Positions 10,169-20,183 of a DNA stretch of 64,000 nucleotides are shown one piece after another (position 1 is the first letter of the stretch; each line of letters opens with the position of its first letter). The notes beneath the pieces were generated by a model. That model was not told where the DNA came from. It saw nothing but the letters and a program-made list of their open reading frames with translations, and did no database searches. The position numbers and the translations under genes are program-made. The DNA comes from Tolumonas lignilytica (GTDB taxonomy: Bacteria; Pseudomonadota; Gammaproteobacteria; Enterobacterales; Aeromonadaceae), in NCBI RefSeq assembly GCF_000527035.1, contig NZ_AZUK01000001.1:1116001-1180000 (forward strand), in the 5' to 3' direction.

Positions 10169-10840
10169 TTACTCACCTTTGCTGCCAAGCTGGCGATTTA
10201 GAATCGTAGAAAACTCATCCATGAAGTTGACATAAGCATTGTCCAGACGCTCAAGCTTAGTACTGAAACGGTTGTAGGCCACAACAGCCGGAATAGCAGC
10301 AAACAGACCCATTGCCGTTGCAATCAGTGCTTCTGCAATCGGTGGTGCGACCATTGCTAAGGACGCATTTTTTACGGCAGAGAGTGCGATGAAGGCATGC
10401 ATGATCCCCCATACGGTACCAAACAAACCGATATAAGGGCTGATAGAACCGATCGTTGCCAATACCGGCAGATGCGTTTCTAACTCATCCATTTCACGGG
10501 AAAGAGAAACACGCATCGCACGATAAGTGCCATCCATGATCATTTCCTGATTTTTAAGCCCACTGTTGTGCAAGCGAGCAAACTCTTTAAATCCGGAATA
10601 GAAAATCTGTTCCAATCCGCTTAATTCATCACGGCGGTTGGCACATTCCTGATAGAGGCGATTCAGATCGATTCCTGACCAGAAACGCTCTTCAAATTGA
10701 TCCGAAATGAATCGGGCGGCTTTTAAAATTTTGGTGCGTTGTACAATAATTGCCCATGATGCAATCGACATGGACAACAGGATCAACATAACAATCTGAA
10801 CCAACGGACTGGCTTGCAAAATCAAGTTGGTAAACGACAT
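10169..10840 (-). CDS. tolQ: Tol-Pal system protein TolQ
   Basis: MotA/ExbB-family inner-membrane protein forming the proton channel with TolR. Three transmembrane segments are visible (about residues 10-32, 130-155 and 165-190). The second includes [20 protein letters not shown] and the third [24 protein letters not shown] 10840 follows the ybgC stop TGA with one base between, so translation is probably coupled. A TTG at 10861 would add seven residues inside ybgC and is less likely. Length 223; E. coli TolQ is 230. Confidence 0.97.
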   Translation of the reverse strand: MSFTNLILQASPLVQIVMLILLSMSIASWAIIVQRTKILKAARFISDQFEERFWSGIDLNRLYQECANRRDELSGLEQIFYSGFKEFARLHNSGLKNQEMIMDGTYRAMRVSLSREMDELETHLPVLATIGSISPYIGLFGTVWGIMHAFIALSAVKNASLAMVAPPIAEALIATAMGLFAAIPAVVAYNRFSTKLERLDNAYVNFMDEFSTILNRQLGSKGE

Positions 10841-10841
10841 T

Positions 10842-11264
10842 TCAGCTGGTTGCACGAGCAATCACTCCACTTACATCTTCAGGAATAGCAATAGGTTTCA
10901 TTGCAGATAATCTGACGCAGGCAATAGTGACCTTGGCAGCCACTATTTCCCGGCCAGATTCGTCTACAATCTCTTGGGAAAATATCATCGAGGCCCGTTT
11001 TAACTGCGCAACCCGGCAAGACACTGCCAGTAGCTGGTTAAAACAAGCTGCATTACGGAATTCAATATCGATATGACGCACGACAAAGGCAACATCCTGC
11101 TGTAAAAGCCAATCCTGTTCGATTCCTAGCAATCGCAGCCATTCTGTTCGCGCACGTTCCAGAAATTTCAGATAGTTTGCGTTGTATACTATGCCACCAG
11201 CATCGGTATCTTCGTAATAGATCCGTACTGGCCAGCTAAACTCTGTGTTGACCATCGAGCTCAT
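10842..11264 (-). CDS. ybgC: Acyl-CoA thioesterase YbgC (Tol-Pal associated)
   Basis: Hot-dog-fold thioesterase acting on short-chain acyl-CoA or acyl-ACP and conserved as the first gene of tol operons. The family signature [19 protein letters not shown] lies near residues 16-34, with the catalytic Asp in EDTDAGG. Length 140; E. coli YbgC is 134. It probably carries the operon promoter in the 77 bases between it and the cyd terminator. No clear -35/-10 pair was found; TATCAT near 11285 is only a weak candidate. Confidence 0.95.
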   Translation of the reverse strand: MSSMVNTEFSWPVRIYYEDTDAGGIVYNANYLKFLERARTEWLRLLGIEQDWLLQQDVAFVVRHIDIEFRNAACFNQLLAVSCRVAQLKRASMIFSQEIVDESGREIVAAKVTIACVRLSAMKPIAIPEDVSGVIARATS

Positions 11265-11350
11265 CCCGCAGTCGTAAGACGGGCGTATGATACCGCAGCA
11301 AGATTAAGGAAAGAAGGTGATCTTGCTCACTTTATTTATCCAATAAAAAA

Positions 11351-11369
11351 GCCACCGGATGAGGGTGGC
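11351..11369 (-). terminator. Terminator of cydABX
   Basis: GCCACC and GGTGGC form a 6-bp stem around a 7-base loop, with A-runs on one side and T-runs on the other, so it can act in both directions. It lies 22 bases after the cydX stop. Confidence 0.9.
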
Positions 11370-11390
11370 TTTTTTGTACGACAGACTGAG

Positions 11391-11501
11391 TTATTTATCA
11401 GTACGACGATCCAGATTTTCGGTATGTTCCAGCCACAGCGCATTGATAATGCCAAATGCACAGGCCAGCAACAGCCCCAGAATCCATGTGAAATACCACA
11501 T
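11391..11501 (-). CDS. cydX: Cytochrome bd-I accessory subunit CydX
   Basis: A 36-residue single-span membrane protein that stabilises the haem centres of cytochrome bd oxidase. Translated by hand it begins MWYFTWILGLLLACAF and continues with GIINALWLEH, close to E. coli CydX. TAGGAGGC precedes the ATG by a good distance. The gene starts 10 bases after the cydB stop. In E. coli a further gene, ybgE, follows; it is absent here. Confidence 0.95.
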   Translation of the reverse strand: MWYFTWILGLLLACAFGIINALWLEHTENLDRRTDK

Positions 11502-11511
11502 ATAATGCCTC

Positions 11512-12651
11512 CTAGTAGACTGAATGTTTGTTCTTTTCAACAAACTGATTGCTGACACGGCCAAACATCTTCACGTAAGTCCAGATGGTATAACCCAGTA
11601 CGATCGGTACAAAAATGGCTGCCGCAAAAGTCATGACGGTCAGTGTATTCTGAGATGACGTAGCATCCCACATGGTCAGACTTTGTGCCGGATTCAAACT
11701 GGATGGCATCACAAATGGGAACATTGAGAAACCAGCAGTCAGGATCACGCCCGCAATCATCAATGATGAAAACAGGAATGCAAAACCCGCTTTGTCAAAC
11801 CGAGCAGCCAGAATGGTAAACAGCGCCATGACTAAACCGACAACCGGAGCTGCAATCATCCAAGGGTACAGGCTGTAGTTCTGCATCCACGCCCCAGCCG
11901 AAACCGCCACTTCTTTATTTAACGGGTTAGAAGCGGCTTCTGTACCTGCGAATTTCACAATGGTATAGCCATTGATGCCATGAGCGACCCAGAAACCGGC
12001 GACTGCGAACAACACCATAGTCAGCAGTGCGGTCAGCATAGCGGTTTTACGGGCACGATCCTGTAATTCGCCTTCTGTTTTCATCATCAACCAGGTAGCA
12101 CCTTGAGTGACAAACATCATCAGGCTCACCACCCCGGCCAATAATCCAAAAGGATTCAGTAATTGCAGGAATGTGCCTTCATAGGTGGTACGCATCAGCG
12201 TATCAACACTGAACGGAACGCCTTGCAGTAAGTTACCAAAAGCAACACCAATGACAGTAGGTGGCACAAAACCGCCGAGGAACAGACACCAGTCCCAGCT
12301 ATTCCGCCAGCGTGAATTTTCCAGTTTAGAGCGATAATCAAAACCGACAGGGCGGAAATATAACGCCATCAGGGTCAGGATCATTGCAATGTAGAACCCG
12401 GAAAAAGCTGTAGCGTACACCATCGGCCAGGCAGCAAATAACGCGCCGCCTGCGGTAATTAACCAAACCTGATTGCCATCCCAATGCGGTGCAATGGTAT
12501 TGATCATGACACGACGTTCGGTGTCTGTTTTTCCTAAAATAGGCAGTAAAGCGCCAACGCCCATATCAAAACCGTCCGTGACGGCGAATCCAATCAGTAA
12601 CACCCCGATCAGAACCCACCAAATCAGACGCAGTATTTCGTAATCAAACAT
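11512..12651 (-). CDS. cydB: Cytochrome bd ubiquinol oxidase subunit II
   Basis: Integral-membrane partner of CydA in the high-affinity terminal oxidase that reduces oxygen to water with ubiquinol. It is 379 residues, the same as in E. coli. Multiple transmembrane helices are visible. The N-terminal motif is RLIWWVLIGVLLIGFAVTDG, and GFDMGVGALLPILGKTDTE plus APHWDGNQVWLI follow. The gene lies 12 bases after cydA and 10 before cydX. Confidence 0.98.
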   Translation of the reverse strand: MFDYEILRLIWWVLIGVLLIGFAVTDGFDMGVGALLPILGKTDTERRVMINTIAPHWDGNQVWLITAGGALFAAWPMVYATAFSGFYIAMILTLMALYFRPVGFDYRSKLENSRWRNSWDWCLFLGGFVPPTVIGVAFGNLLQGVPFSVDTLMRTTYEGTFLQLLNPFGLLAGVVSLMMFVTQGATWLMMKTEGELQDRARKTAMLTALLTMVLFAVAGFWVAHGINGYTIVKFAGTEAASNPLNKEVAVSAGAWMQNYSLYPWMIAAPVVGLVMALFTILAARFDKAGFAFLFSSLMIAGVILTAGFSMFPFVMPSSLNPAQSLTMWDATSSQNTLTVMTFAAAIFVPIVLGYTIWTYVKMFGRVSNQFVEKNKHSVY

Positions 12652-12663
12652 GATGGATCCCTC

Positions 12664-14220
12664 TTATGCCTGTTCTGCTTCATAGAAATATTTACCGGTC
12701 TTCAAGCTGCTCGGACCTTTACGGGCAAACTTGAACATCAGGTACATTTCCACGATCAATAACACGGTATAGAACGCACAGATGCCAATCATGGAAAACA
12801 GCACATCACCTGTCGTTAAGGTTGAAGACGACAAGTAGGTCGGTAGTACTTCCCCGATAGTCCATGGCTGACGACCAATCTCTGCAACCACCCAGCCAGA
12901 TTCAATGGCGATCCAAGGTAAAGGAATGCCCCACAATAATGCTTTCAATAACCAGGTACGATCGCCAATACGATGACGGCAGCTATCCAGGAATGCTGTA
13001 CCAATCAGCAGCAGCATCAGTATCCCAGCCCCCACCATGATACGGAAGGAGAAGAAGACTGGTGCAACCGGCGGGATGGAATCATCCGCAGCCTGTTTGA
13101 TTTGCGCATCCGTTGCATCGACAATATTCGGCGCATATGGGCTCAGCAACAGACCGTAGCCAAGATCCGATTTCAATGTTTTGAATTTAGCCAGATTTTC
13201 AGGTGTCTTTTCCCCTGCCTGCAGTTTCTTCATCAATGCAAATGCCTGCATACCATTACGGATACGCTGTTCATTCTGCGTGATCAAATCTTTCAGGCCA
13301 GTGATCTCTTCTGTAATAGAACGAGTTGCAATGATCCCGGCGACGTAGGGAATTTCGATGGCATATTTGGTTGAATGTGTTTTCTGGTCAGGAATACCAA
13401 ATGCAGTGAATGGTGCAGGAGCGGCGTGCGTTTCCCACTGTGATTCAATCGCTGCCAGTTTAGCCTTCTGGACTTCACCGGTACGGTAGCCTGATTCATC
13501 ACCCAGCACTAATACTGACAAAATAGATGCCATACCAAACGCGGCTGCAATGGCAAACGAGCGGCGGGCAAAAGGAATATCACGTTTTCTGAGCAGGTAA
13601 TAGGATGAGATACCCAGTACAAACATAGAACCACAGGTGTAACCTGCCGCCACGGTATGCACGAATTTAACCTGAGCCACCGGGTTGAAAATCAGATCGG
13701 CAAAGCTCGCCATTTCCATACGCATGGTTTCAAAATTAAATTCAGAACCTGCAGGAAATTGCATCCAGCCATTGGCAACCAGAATCCACAATGCTGACAA
13801 GTTGGTACCAATAGCCATCAACCAGGTAGCAACCAGATGTTCACGTTTGCTTAGACGATCCCAGCCGAAGAAGAACATACCGACGAAAGTGGATTCCAGG
13901 AAGAATGCCATCAAACCTTCAATGGCCAATGGCGCACCGAAAATGTCACCCACATAATGTGAGTAATATGACCAGTTAGTACCAAACTGAAACTCCATGG
14001 TCAGACCAGTTGTCACACCCAGAGCAAAGTTGATACCAAATAACTTACCCCAGAACTTGGTCATATCCTTATAGATCGGGTTGTTGGTCATCACATACAC
14101 TGACTCCATTATTGCCAGGATAAAAGTCATCCCCAGTGTTAATGGAACGAACAGGAAGTGATAGAGAGCTGTGGCGGCAAATTGCATCCGCGACAGATCA
14201 ACCACAAGTTCATTGATCAT
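12664..14220 (-). CDS. cydA: Cytochrome bd ubiquinol oxidase subunit I
   Basis: Haem-bearing subunit of cytochrome bd oxidase. His21 in [14 protein letters not shown] matches E. coli His19 (haem b595 or d ligand). The His in [14 protein letters not shown] and the Met in FRIMVGAG are the haem b558 ligands. The quinol loop between helices is of the long type. Length 518; E. coli CydA is 522. An unusually long leader, with possible ArcA and FNR sites, lies upstream and suggests oxygen-dependent control. Confidence 0.98.
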   Translation of the reverse strand: MINELVVDLSRMQFAATALYHFLFVPLTLGMTFILAIMESVYVMTNNPIYKDMTKFWGKLFGINFALGVTTGLTMEFQFGTNWSYYSHYVGDIFGAPLAIEGLMAFFLESTFVGMFFFGWDRLSKREHLVATWLMAIGTNLSALWILVANGWMQFPAGSEFNFETMRMEMASFADLIFNPVAQVKFVHTVAAGYTCGSMFVLGISSYYLLRKRDIPFARRSFAIAAAFGMASILSVLVLGDESGYRTGEVQKAKLAAIESQWETHAAPAPFTAFGIPDQKTHSTKYAIEIPYVAGIIATRSITEEITGLKDLITQNEQRIRNGMQAFALMKKLQAGEKTPENLAKFKTLKSDLGYGLLLSPYAPNIVDATDAQIKQAADDSIPPVAPVFFSFRIMVGAGILMLLLIGTAFLDSCRHRIGDRTWLLKALLWGIPLPWIAIESGWVVAEIGRQPWTIGEVLPTYLSSSTLTTGDVLFSMIGICAFYTVLLIVEMYLMFKFARKGPSSLKTGKYFYEAEQA

Positions 14221-14484
14221 GATTATTCCTCATCATTTAAGTGACATTGTTGGCAGACTCCGTCGGTAAAAACGACATCGCTACGTTAATGTAGTATTTC
14301 CAGTAAATGTTATACCATTTAACACAAATTTGGATCATTTTTGCTATAAATGTAGCTAAAACTTAGCATTTTGGCGAAAACAGAAATTAGAAAAAACGCT
14401 GATATTTAACAATTTATTAAAATAATTTAACGCGTGATATTGTAAACAAGAACGGTCACTTAAGATAATCTTAAACTCTTTTCA

Positions 14485-14498
14485 TTGATTTAACTCAA
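14485..14498. promoter_or_regulatory. FNR-like box upstream of cydA
   Basis: TTGATTTAACTCAA matches the FNR consensus TTGAT-N4-ATCAA at 9 of 10 positions. It is 265 bases before the cydA ATG. E. coli cydA is also controlled by FNR from far upstream, near its P1 promoter. Confidence 0.6.
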
Positions 14499-14580
14499 TA
14501 AACAAAGTAATTATTCCCAGATGAATTGAGAGCTAATTCGCAATATTCTTTTTACGAGAAATAATTCAATTAAAATATTA

Positions 14581-14597
14581 TTAACAACATTTTAACA
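14581..14597 (-). promoter_or_regulatory. ArcA-like direct repeat upstream of cydA
   Basis: On the minus strand TGTTAA occurs twice, exactly 11 bases apart, which is the core of the known ArcA-P site architecture. It lies about 360 bases before cydA. ArcA activates cydAB in E. coli. Confidence 0.6.
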
Positions 14598-14661
14598 AAA
14601 AAGAAAATCTTAATTTTGTGATATCGATGGAAGTATCAAACTCAATGTAACAGGAGTTGAA

Positions 14662-14681
14662 CGTCAGAATTAACTCTGACG
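14662..14681 (-). other. Hairpin around the ruvB stop codon
   Basis: CGTCAGA and TCTGACG form a perfect 7-bp stem, and the ruvB stop codon lies in the 6-base loop. No T-run follows, so it is not a classic terminator. It may protect the 3' end or assist termination. Confidence 0.45.
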
Positions 14682-15686
14682 CTCTGGAGTGGTAAGACCA
14701 AAATGAAGGTAAGCTCTGGGGGTTGCGATACGGCCTCGCGGTGTACGCTGCAGAAAGCCTTGCTGGATCAGATAAGGCTCTAACACATCCTCAATCGTTT
14801 CTTTCTCTTCCCCGATGGCGGCTGCGAGGTTTTCCACGCCGACCGGGCCGCCCATAAATTTATCGATGATCGCCAGCAGCAGTTTTCTGTCCATGTAATC
14901 AAAACCGGCATTATCCACGTCCAGCATATCCAACGCCTGTGCTGCGATCTGGTCGGAAATATGGCCGTCGGAGCGGATTTCCGCAAAATCTCGCACTCGA
15001 CGTAGCAGACGATTGGCGATACGGGGCGTACCGCGAGCTCGCTTGGCAATTTCAAAGGCACCTTGCGTATCGAGTGATAAGCCGAGGCAACTGGCACTGC
15101 GCGCGACAATATGTGCCAGATCCTCAATCTTGTAGAATTCCAGACGCTGTACGATGCCGAAACGATCACGCAGCGGCGATGTCAGCGAGCCCGCCCGCGT
15201 GGTGGCGCCAATCAGCGTAAACGGCGGCAGTTCGAGCTTGATGGAACGCGCTGCCGGTCCTTCACCAATCATGATATCGAGCTGGTAATCCTCCATCGCC
15301 GGATAGAGCACCTCTTCCACCACTGGGCTCAGTCGATGGATCTCATCGATAAACAGCACATCATGCGGCTCAAGATTGGTCAGTAACGCCGCCAGATCAC
15401 CGGCTTTTTCCAAGACCGGGCCGGAGGTGGTTTTAATATTGACCCCCATTTCATTGGCGACGATATTTGCCAATGTTGTTTTACCCAAACCTGGCGGCCC
15501 AAAAATCAATACATGATCCAAGGCTTCGCTGCGACGACGCGCCGCCTCAATGAAAATTTCCATCTGCGTGCGCACCTGATCCTGCCCCTGATAATCAGCA
15601 AGCATTTTCGGGCGAATGGCACGATCGAGTTGTTCTTCTTCTGTTGTCACTGTGGCCGGAGCTATCAGTCGATCCGCTTCAATCAT
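14670..15686 (-). CDS. ruvB: Holliday junction branch migration ATPase RuvB
   Basis: AAA+ motor that drives branch migration of Holliday junctions with RuvA. The Walker A motif is [19 protein letters not shown], Walker B is [10 protein letters not shown], and sensor 1 with arginine finger lies in [20 protein letters not shown]-terminal winged helix ([13 protein letters not shown]) binds DNA. Length 338; E. coli RuvB is 336. It starts 13 bases after ruvA, so the two are one transcript controlled by the LexA box upstream of ruvA. Confidence 0.98.
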   Translation of the reverse strand: MIEADRLIAPATVTTEEEQLDRAIRPKMLADYQGQDQVRTQMEIFIEAARRRSEALDHVLIFGPPGLGKTTLANIVANEMGVNIKTTSGPVLEKAGDLAALLTNLEPHDVLFIDEIHRLSPVVEEVLYPAMEDYQLDIMIGEGPAARSIKLELPPFTLIGATTRAGSLTSPLRDRFGIVQRLEFYKIEDLAHIVARSASCLGLSLDTQGAFEIAKRARGTPRIANRLLRRVRDFAEIRSDGHISDQIAAQALDMLDVDNAGFDYMDRKLLLAIIDKFMGGPVGVENLAAAIGEEKETIEDVLEPYLIQQGFLQRTPRGRIATPRAYLHFGLTTPERQS

Positions 15687-15699
15687 GATTCAGTTTCCG

Positions 15700-16320
15700 T
15701 TACAGCATGGCACGCAGTGCTTCGCGGATGACATTTTCCACCGTCATCTCCGGTTTGATTACCTTGCTGACCACTAAGCTGGCCTGCTGTGGTTTGTAGC
15801 CTAACACCAGTAATGCCGCAACAGCCTCACTCTCAATCGTATCCGCAGGTTCCGCCGCACTGATGTTATCGGCAGGGGCCGCATCGGTATAAGGCGTGAA
15901 CAGATCATGCGTCGTCCAGCCTTTGAGGCGATCTTTCATCTCAACAATCAGACGTTCAGCGGTTTTCTTACCCACTCCTGGCAATTTCACCAGTGAAGAA
16001 ACATCTTCGCGTTCAACACAGGCAACAAACTGATTGGCTGACATGCCGGACATGATCGCCAGCGCCAGTTTCGGGCCAACACCATTGGCTTTCAGCAATT
16101 CACGGAACAGGGTGCGTTCCTGTTTGGTATTAAAGCCGTATAGCAACTGAGCATCTTCGCGTACCACAAAATGCGTGATGAGAGTGGCTTCCTGCCCGAC
16201 AGCAGGTAACTCATAGAAACAGGTCATCGGTAGCTGCAGTTCATAGCCAACACCACCGACGTCGAGCAGAATTTCTGGAGGGGATTTTTCAATGATGATG
16301 CCATGCAGTCTGCCAATCAC
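15700..16320 (-). CDS. ruvA: Holliday junction DNA-binding protein RuvA
   Basis: Tetrameric subunit that holds the four-way junction for RuvB and RuvC. It has an N-terminal OB fold starting [17 protein letters not shown], two helix-hairpin-helix motifs ([16 protein letters not shown] and [20 protein letters not shown]), and a C-terminal domain III that touches RuvB ([18 protein letters not shown]). Length 206; E. coli RuvA is 203. Confidence 0.98.
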   Translation of the reverse strand: MIGRLHGIIIEKSPPEILLDVGGVGYELQLPMTCFYELPAVGQEATLITHFVVREDAQLLYGFNTKQERTLFRELLKANGVGPKLALAIMSGMSANQFVACVEREDVSSLVKLPGVGKKTAERLIVEMKDRLKGWTTHDLFTPYTDAAPADNISAAEPADTIESEAVAALLVLGYKPQQASLVVSKVIKPEMTVENVIREALRAML

Positions 16321-16366
16321 GAGCCTTGCTCCTATGCCAAAAGTTCTGCTGTAGCATAATAAATAA

Positions 16367-16382
16367 CTGGATGAACATCCAG
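16367..16382. promoter_or_regulatory. LexA (SOS) box of ruvAB
   Basis: CTGGATGAACATCCAG fits the CTG-N10-CAG rule of LexA sites and resembles the E. coli ruvAB box, whose half-sites are also CTGGAT/ATCCAG. It is the core of a perfect 12+12-base inverted repeat (16362-16387). It lies 47-62 bases upstream of the ruvA start, between ruvC and ruvA, where an SOS promoter is expected. Confidence 0.8.
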
Positions 16383-16393
16383 TTATTCAGCGT

Positions 16394-16915
16394 TTATCTG
16401 AGACGTCCGCGCACCGTGCCATGCACCTTACCCGCCATGCGGATCAGGCTTTGCTGGGTATGGGTATGACAGAGTGCCACCGCCAACGCATCGGCGGCAT
16501 CCGCCTGCGGGCAAGCCGGCAGTTTCAATAACTGTTTGACCATATGCTGCACCTGTTCTTTATCAGCCGCCCCCGTCCCGACGACCGACTGCTTGACCTG
16601 ACGGGCGGCATATTCCGCCACCGGCAAACCGGCATTGACGGCAGCGACAATGGCGCAGCCACGCGCCTGCCCCAGTTTCAGTGCCGAATCGGGGTTTTTC
16701 GCCATGAACACCTGTTCGATGGCAAATAATTCCGGCTTAAACTGCAGAATGATTTCGCTGATGCCATCATAGATCTGCTTCAGTTTTTCAGACAAATGAT
16801 CGCCGCTGGTCCGGATACATCCCGATCCCAGATATTCCACCTTGCCGGCCTGCTGGCGGATCACGCCATAGCCGGTAATACGGGAACCAGGGTCAATTCC
16901 AAGAATAATGGGCAT
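16394..16915 (-). CDS. ruvC: Holliday junction resolvase RuvC
   Basis: RNase H-fold endonuclease that cuts Holliday junctions symmetrically. The start at 16915 gives [18 protein letters not shown], the family N-terminus, with the first catalytic Asp in GIDPGS. The Glu in [20 protein letters not shown] and the Asp pair in [15 protein letters not shown] complete the acidic site. Length 173, as in E. coli; the open frame continues upstream but that part is not conserved. A terminator separates it from yebC. Confidence 0.97.
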   Translation of the reverse strand: MPIILGIDPGSRITGYGVIRQQAGKVEYLGSGCIRTSGDHLSEKLKQIYDGISEIILQFKPELFAIEQVFMAKNPDSALKLGQARGCAIVAAVNAGLPVAEYAARQVKQSVVGTGAADKEQVQHMVKQLLKLPACPQADAADALAVALCHTHTQQSLIRMAGKVHGTVRGRLR

Positions 16916-16999
16916 AACAACAATAAACCGAGAAAAGTCACTGACAGCAGGGTAACACGTCAGAAATAAACCCAGAAACAAACGTAGGAAATAAAAAAA

Positions 17000-17013
17000 G
17001 GAGCCGCAGCTCC
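17000..17013 (-). terminator. Terminator of yebC
   Basis: GGAGC/GCTCC forms a stem with a 4-base loop, followed on the minus strand by TTTTTTT. It is 24 bases after the yebC stop and before ruvC, so it would reduce read-through into ruvC. Confidence 0.85.
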
Positions 17014-17037
17014 TTTTTCTCAGCAAAACAGGAAGGA

Positions 17038-17781
17038 TTATTCCAGTGTTGCTGCCACTTCATCAGACATAGTGCCGTTGTGGTAAACTTCCTGCACATC
17101 GTCCAGATCTTCCAGCATATCGATCAGCTTCATCAGCTTCGGTGCATCGTCTGCATTCAGATCGACTTCAGTGCTTGGGATCATGCTGACGGCTGCGTTA
17201 TCTGGTTTGAAACCAGCGGCTTCTAAGCCATCCAGCACTGAACCGAAATCTGTTGGTGAGGTGTAAACGTCGATAGAACCATCTTCATTGGTTTCAACAT
17301 CGTCCGCACCCGCTTCCAACGCAGCTTCCATGATCGCATCTTCATCGCCTTCCGCGAATGAAATCACGCCTTTTTTGGTGAACAGATAAGCCACTGAGCC
17401 GTCAGTCCCCAAAGCACCACCGCTCTTGGTGAAGGCATGACGCACACCGGATACGGTACGGTTACGGTTGTCAGTCATACATTCAACCATCACCGCCGTA
17501 CCAGCCGGACCGTAACCTTCATATACCAATGTTTCCAGCTCAACGCCATCATCGCCACCCGCACCACGCTTGATTGCGCGATCAACGGTATCACGGGTCA
17601 TGTTCTGTGACAGCGCCGCAGCAACCGCCGCACGCAGACGCGGATTAGAGCCGGCATCCGGACCACCCAGACGAGCAGAAGTGGTGATTTCACGGATCAG
17701 CTTAGTGAAAATTTTACCGCGTTTCGCGTCCTGAGCCGCTTTACGGTGTTTAATGTTGGCCCACTTACTGTGACCTGCCAT
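17038..17781 (-). CDS. yebC: YebC/PmpR family transcriptional or translational regulator
   Basis: Member of the TACO1/YebC/PmpR family. Some members bind DNA as regulators, and others assist ribosomes on proline-rich sequences. The start at 17781 gives the invariant [20 protein letters not shown], with GGAGAGAG upstream. Three-domain length is 247 residues (E. coli 246). Conserved blocks include [20 protein letters not shown] and [15 protein letters not shown]. It sits between aspS and ruvC as in E. coli, but E. coli's nudB between yebC and aspS is missing. Confidence 0.95.
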   Translation of the reverse strand: MAGHSKWANIKHRKAAQDAKRGKIFTKLIREITTSARLGGPDAGSNPRLRAAVAAALSQNMTRDTVDRAIKRGAGGDDGVELETLVYEGYGPAGTAVMVECMTDNRNRTVSGVRHAFTKSGGALGTDGSVAYLFTKKGVISFAEGDEDAIMEAALEAGADDVETNEDGSIDVYTSPTDFGSVLDGLEAAGFKPDNAAVSMIPSTEVDLNADDAPKLMKLIDMLEDLDDVQEVYHNGTMSDEVAATLE

Positions 17782-17889
17782 AACTCTCTCCTGATAAAAA
17801 TTAGCGCTGAATCTATCAGCTAAAATCAGTGGGTAACGTGGTGACGGTAGCATTCCCGCCACAAAAGCCGCGTTACCCGGAAAACAAAA

Positions 17890-19668
17890 TTATTGTTCGT
17901 CAACGTTGCGGGCAATCACCGTAGTCTTGATAGCCAGTTCGCTTAACTGTTGATCGTTAGCAAAGCTTGGAGCATCCGTCATCAGACACGCGGCAGCGGT
18001 GGTTTTCGGGAACGCAATCACATCACGAATGTTGTCAGTGCCCGTCAGCAGCATGGTCAGACGATCCAGACCGAAGGCCAGACCGGCATGTGGTGGCGTA
18101 CCAAATTTCAGCGCATCCAGCAGGAAGCCGAACTTCTCTTTCTGTTCAGTTTCGTTGATACCGATAGTACGGAAAACCGCCTGCTGCATATCGCCACGGT
18201 GAATACGCACCGAACCACCACCCACTTCGTAGCCGTTGATCACCATGTCATAGGCATTGGCATACGCCGCCAGCGGATCGGCTTCCAGCTGTGCTGGCGT
18301 GAAATCTTTCGGTGCGGTAAACGGATGGTGCATCGCAGTGACACCGCCTTCGCCGTCTTCTTCAAACATCGGGAAGTCGATGACCCACAGCGGTTTCCAG
18401 CAGTTTTCCACCAGATTCAGATCGCGGCCCACTTTCAGACGCAGAGCACCAATGGCATCACACACGACTTTCTTGCTGTCAGCACCGAAGAAAATGATGT
18501 CGCCATCCTGAGCCCCCGTCCGTGCCAGAATTTCACGCACGATTTCATCGTTCAGGAATTTGGCTACCGGAGACTGGACACCCTCCAGACCGTTAGCGGC
18601 CTGATTGACCTTCATCCAGGCCAGACCTTTCGCGCCGTAGATCGCAACGAACTGGGTGTATTCGTCAATCTGTTTACGCGACAGCTGGGCACCACCCGGT
18701 ACACGCAGCGCCGCCACACGACCTTTCGGATCGTTCGCCGGGCCGGCAAATACAGCAAAAGCCACTTCTTTCAACAGATCGGCGACATCCACCATTTCCA
18801 TTGGGTTACGCAGATCCGGTTTGTCAGAACCGTAACGGCGCATCGCTTCATCGAAAGTCATGATCGGGAATTGGCCCAGATCCACACCAATGGTGTTTTG
18901 CCACAGGCCCCGGATCAGATTTTCCATCAGCTCACGCACCCGTTCGGCGTTCAGGAACGAGGTTTCCACGTCGATCTGGGTAAATTCTGGCTGACGGTCT
19001 GCACGCAGATCTTCATCACGGAAGCATTTAACGATCTGATAGTAGCGATCGAAACCAGACATCATCAGCAGTTGTTTGAACAACTGTGGTGACTGTGGCA
19101 GAGCATAGAATTTGCCTTTGTGCACACGGCTTGGCACCAGATAGTCACGCGCACCTTCCGGTGTGGCTTTGGTCAGCATCGGCGTTTCGATATCGAGGAA
19201 ACCATGTTCATCCATATAACGGCGCACAAAGCTGGTAATACGGGCACGGGTTTTCAGGGAAGCCGCCATTTCCGGGCGACGCAGATCCAGATAACGGTAT
19301 TTCAGACGCTGTTCTTCGGTGTTGGTCTGGTTGAAATCCAGCGGCAGCGGCTCGGCGCGATTGATGATTTCCAGACCATGCGCGAATACCTCGATTTCAC
19401 CGGTCGCCATGTCCTTATTGATCTGGCTCTCTGGACGGGCACGTACTACACCGGTCACACGGATACAGAATTCATTACGCAGTTCTGAAGCCAGCGCGAA
19501 CGCTTCCGGTTTATCCGGATCAAAGAACACCTGAACAATGCCTTCTCGGTCACGCATGTCGATGAAAATCAGACCGCCCAGATCACGACGGCGATGCACC
19601 CAACCACACAGGGTGACGGTCTGTTCGACATGGCTACTTGTCACCTGACCACAGTAAATGCTACGCAT
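17890..19668 (-). CDS. aspS: Aspartate--tRNA ligase
   Basis: Class IIb aminoacyl-tRNA synthetase that charges tRNA-Asp. The N-terminal anticodon-binding OB fold includes [20 protein letters not shown]. Motif 2 is [18 protein letters not shown] and motif 3 is [15 protein letters not shown]. An inserted GAD domain, typical of bacterial AspRS, lies between them. Length 592; E. coli AspS is 590. No terminator is obvious before the downstream yebC, 108 bases away. Confidence 0.98.
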   Translation of the reverse strand: MRSIYCGQVTSSHVEQTVTLCGWVHRRRDLGGLIFIDMRDREGIVQVFFDPDKPEAFALASELRNEFCIRVTGVVRARPESQINKDMATGEIEVFAHGLEIINRAEPLPLDFNQTNTEEQRLKYRYLDLRRPEMAASLKTRARITSFVRRYMDEHGFLDIETPMLTKATPEGARDYLVPSRVHKGKFYALPQSPQLFKQLLMMSGFDRYYQIVKCFRDEDLRADRQPEFTQIDVETSFLNAERVRELMENLIRGLWQNTIGVDLGQFPIMTFDEAMRRYGSDKPDLRNPMEMVDVADLLKEVAFAVFAGPANDPKGRVAALRVPGGAQLSRKQIDEYTQFVAIYGAKGLAWMKVNQAANGLEGVQSPVAKFLNDEIVREILARTGAQDGDIIFFGADSKKVVCDAIGALRLKVGRDLNLVENCWKPLWVIDFPMFEEDGEGGVTAMHHPFTAPKDFTPAQLEADPLAAYANAYDMVINGYEVGGGSVRIHRGDMQQAVFRTIGINETEQKEKFGFLLDALKFGTPPHAGLAFGLDRLTMLLTGTDNIRDVIAFPKTTAAACLMTDAPSFANDQQLSELAIKTTVIARNVDEQ

Positions 19669-19722
19669 GATTAATTCCTTTACTGAATTTTTAGCTCCGG
19701 TTTTACCAGAGGTATTATGTAA

Positions 19723-19977
19723 TTATTCGCCAGCAGCCGGACAACCTTTGCATCCGCCCTGTGCTGAATCGCATGTTGCCAGATTTTTCTTTGTTCCGGT
19801 TTTAAAGTCGGTTTCATACCAGCCACCGCCTTTTAAGCGAAAGCCCGGAGCAGAAAGTAATTTTTTCAATGCAGCCTGAGAGCAGGCTGGACAGTCCACC
19901 AGCGGCGCATCAGACATTTTCTGCAGTTTCGCAAGCTGATGGCCACAATGCGTACATTCGTACTGATACATCGGCAT
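19723..19977 (-). CDS. FmdB-family zinc-ribbon protein
   Basis: Small protein of 84 residues with an N-terminal zinc ribbon: MPMYQYECTHCGH supplies CxxC and VDCPACSQ supplies the second pair. A second Cys-rich tail ends in CDSAQGGCKGCPAAGE. The middle includes LLSAPGFRLKGGGWYETDFK, typical of the FmdB/CxxC_CXXC_SSSS regulator family. The molecular role is unknown. ATG 19977 is chosen; the frame is open further up but not conserved. It lies 54 bases upstream of aspS in the same direction, a common pairing. Confidence 0.88.
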   Translation of the reverse strand: MPMYQYECTHCGHQLAKLQKMSDAPLVDCPACSQAALKKLLSAPGFRLKGGGWYETDFKTGTKKNLATCDSAQGGCKGCPAAGE

Positions 19978-20183
19978 AGTGTTAACCCACGATTGTTCCA
20001 CAAAAGACCGCGTATTATAGAGGAAAGTCGACGCGCTGATAACTAGCACATTCAGGGAATAACAGCGCTGTTTTGACGGAAAGATGTGAATTTCGGTCAG
20101 CTTAATGCCGCAAATATAGTCAGTACCTGACTAACCAAGTAGAATACTGCGTCTTTGTTAATAGTGAGTCAGCCAAGCAATCC

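Larger units (their letters stand above)
14221..14669. other. cydA upstream control region
   Basis: About 450 AT-rich bases lie between cydA and ruvB with no credible reading frame. The stretch contains the ArcA-like and FNR-like sites listed separately and a phased GTTAA series at 14406-14432 (minus strand CGTTAA, TTTTAA, TGTTAA at 10- and 11-base steps). The ruvB end forms a hairpin at 14662-14681. Confidence 0.6.

Noticed and set aside
16362-16387. Terminator after ruvC
   Set aside because: The repeat fits a LexA operator better by spacing, half-site sequence and position before ruvA; the T-run is poor.
17950-19092. Open frame of 380 codons opposite aspS
   Set aside because: Antisense shadow of a certain essential gene; the composition is His/Arg/Gln-rich and no family is recognisable.
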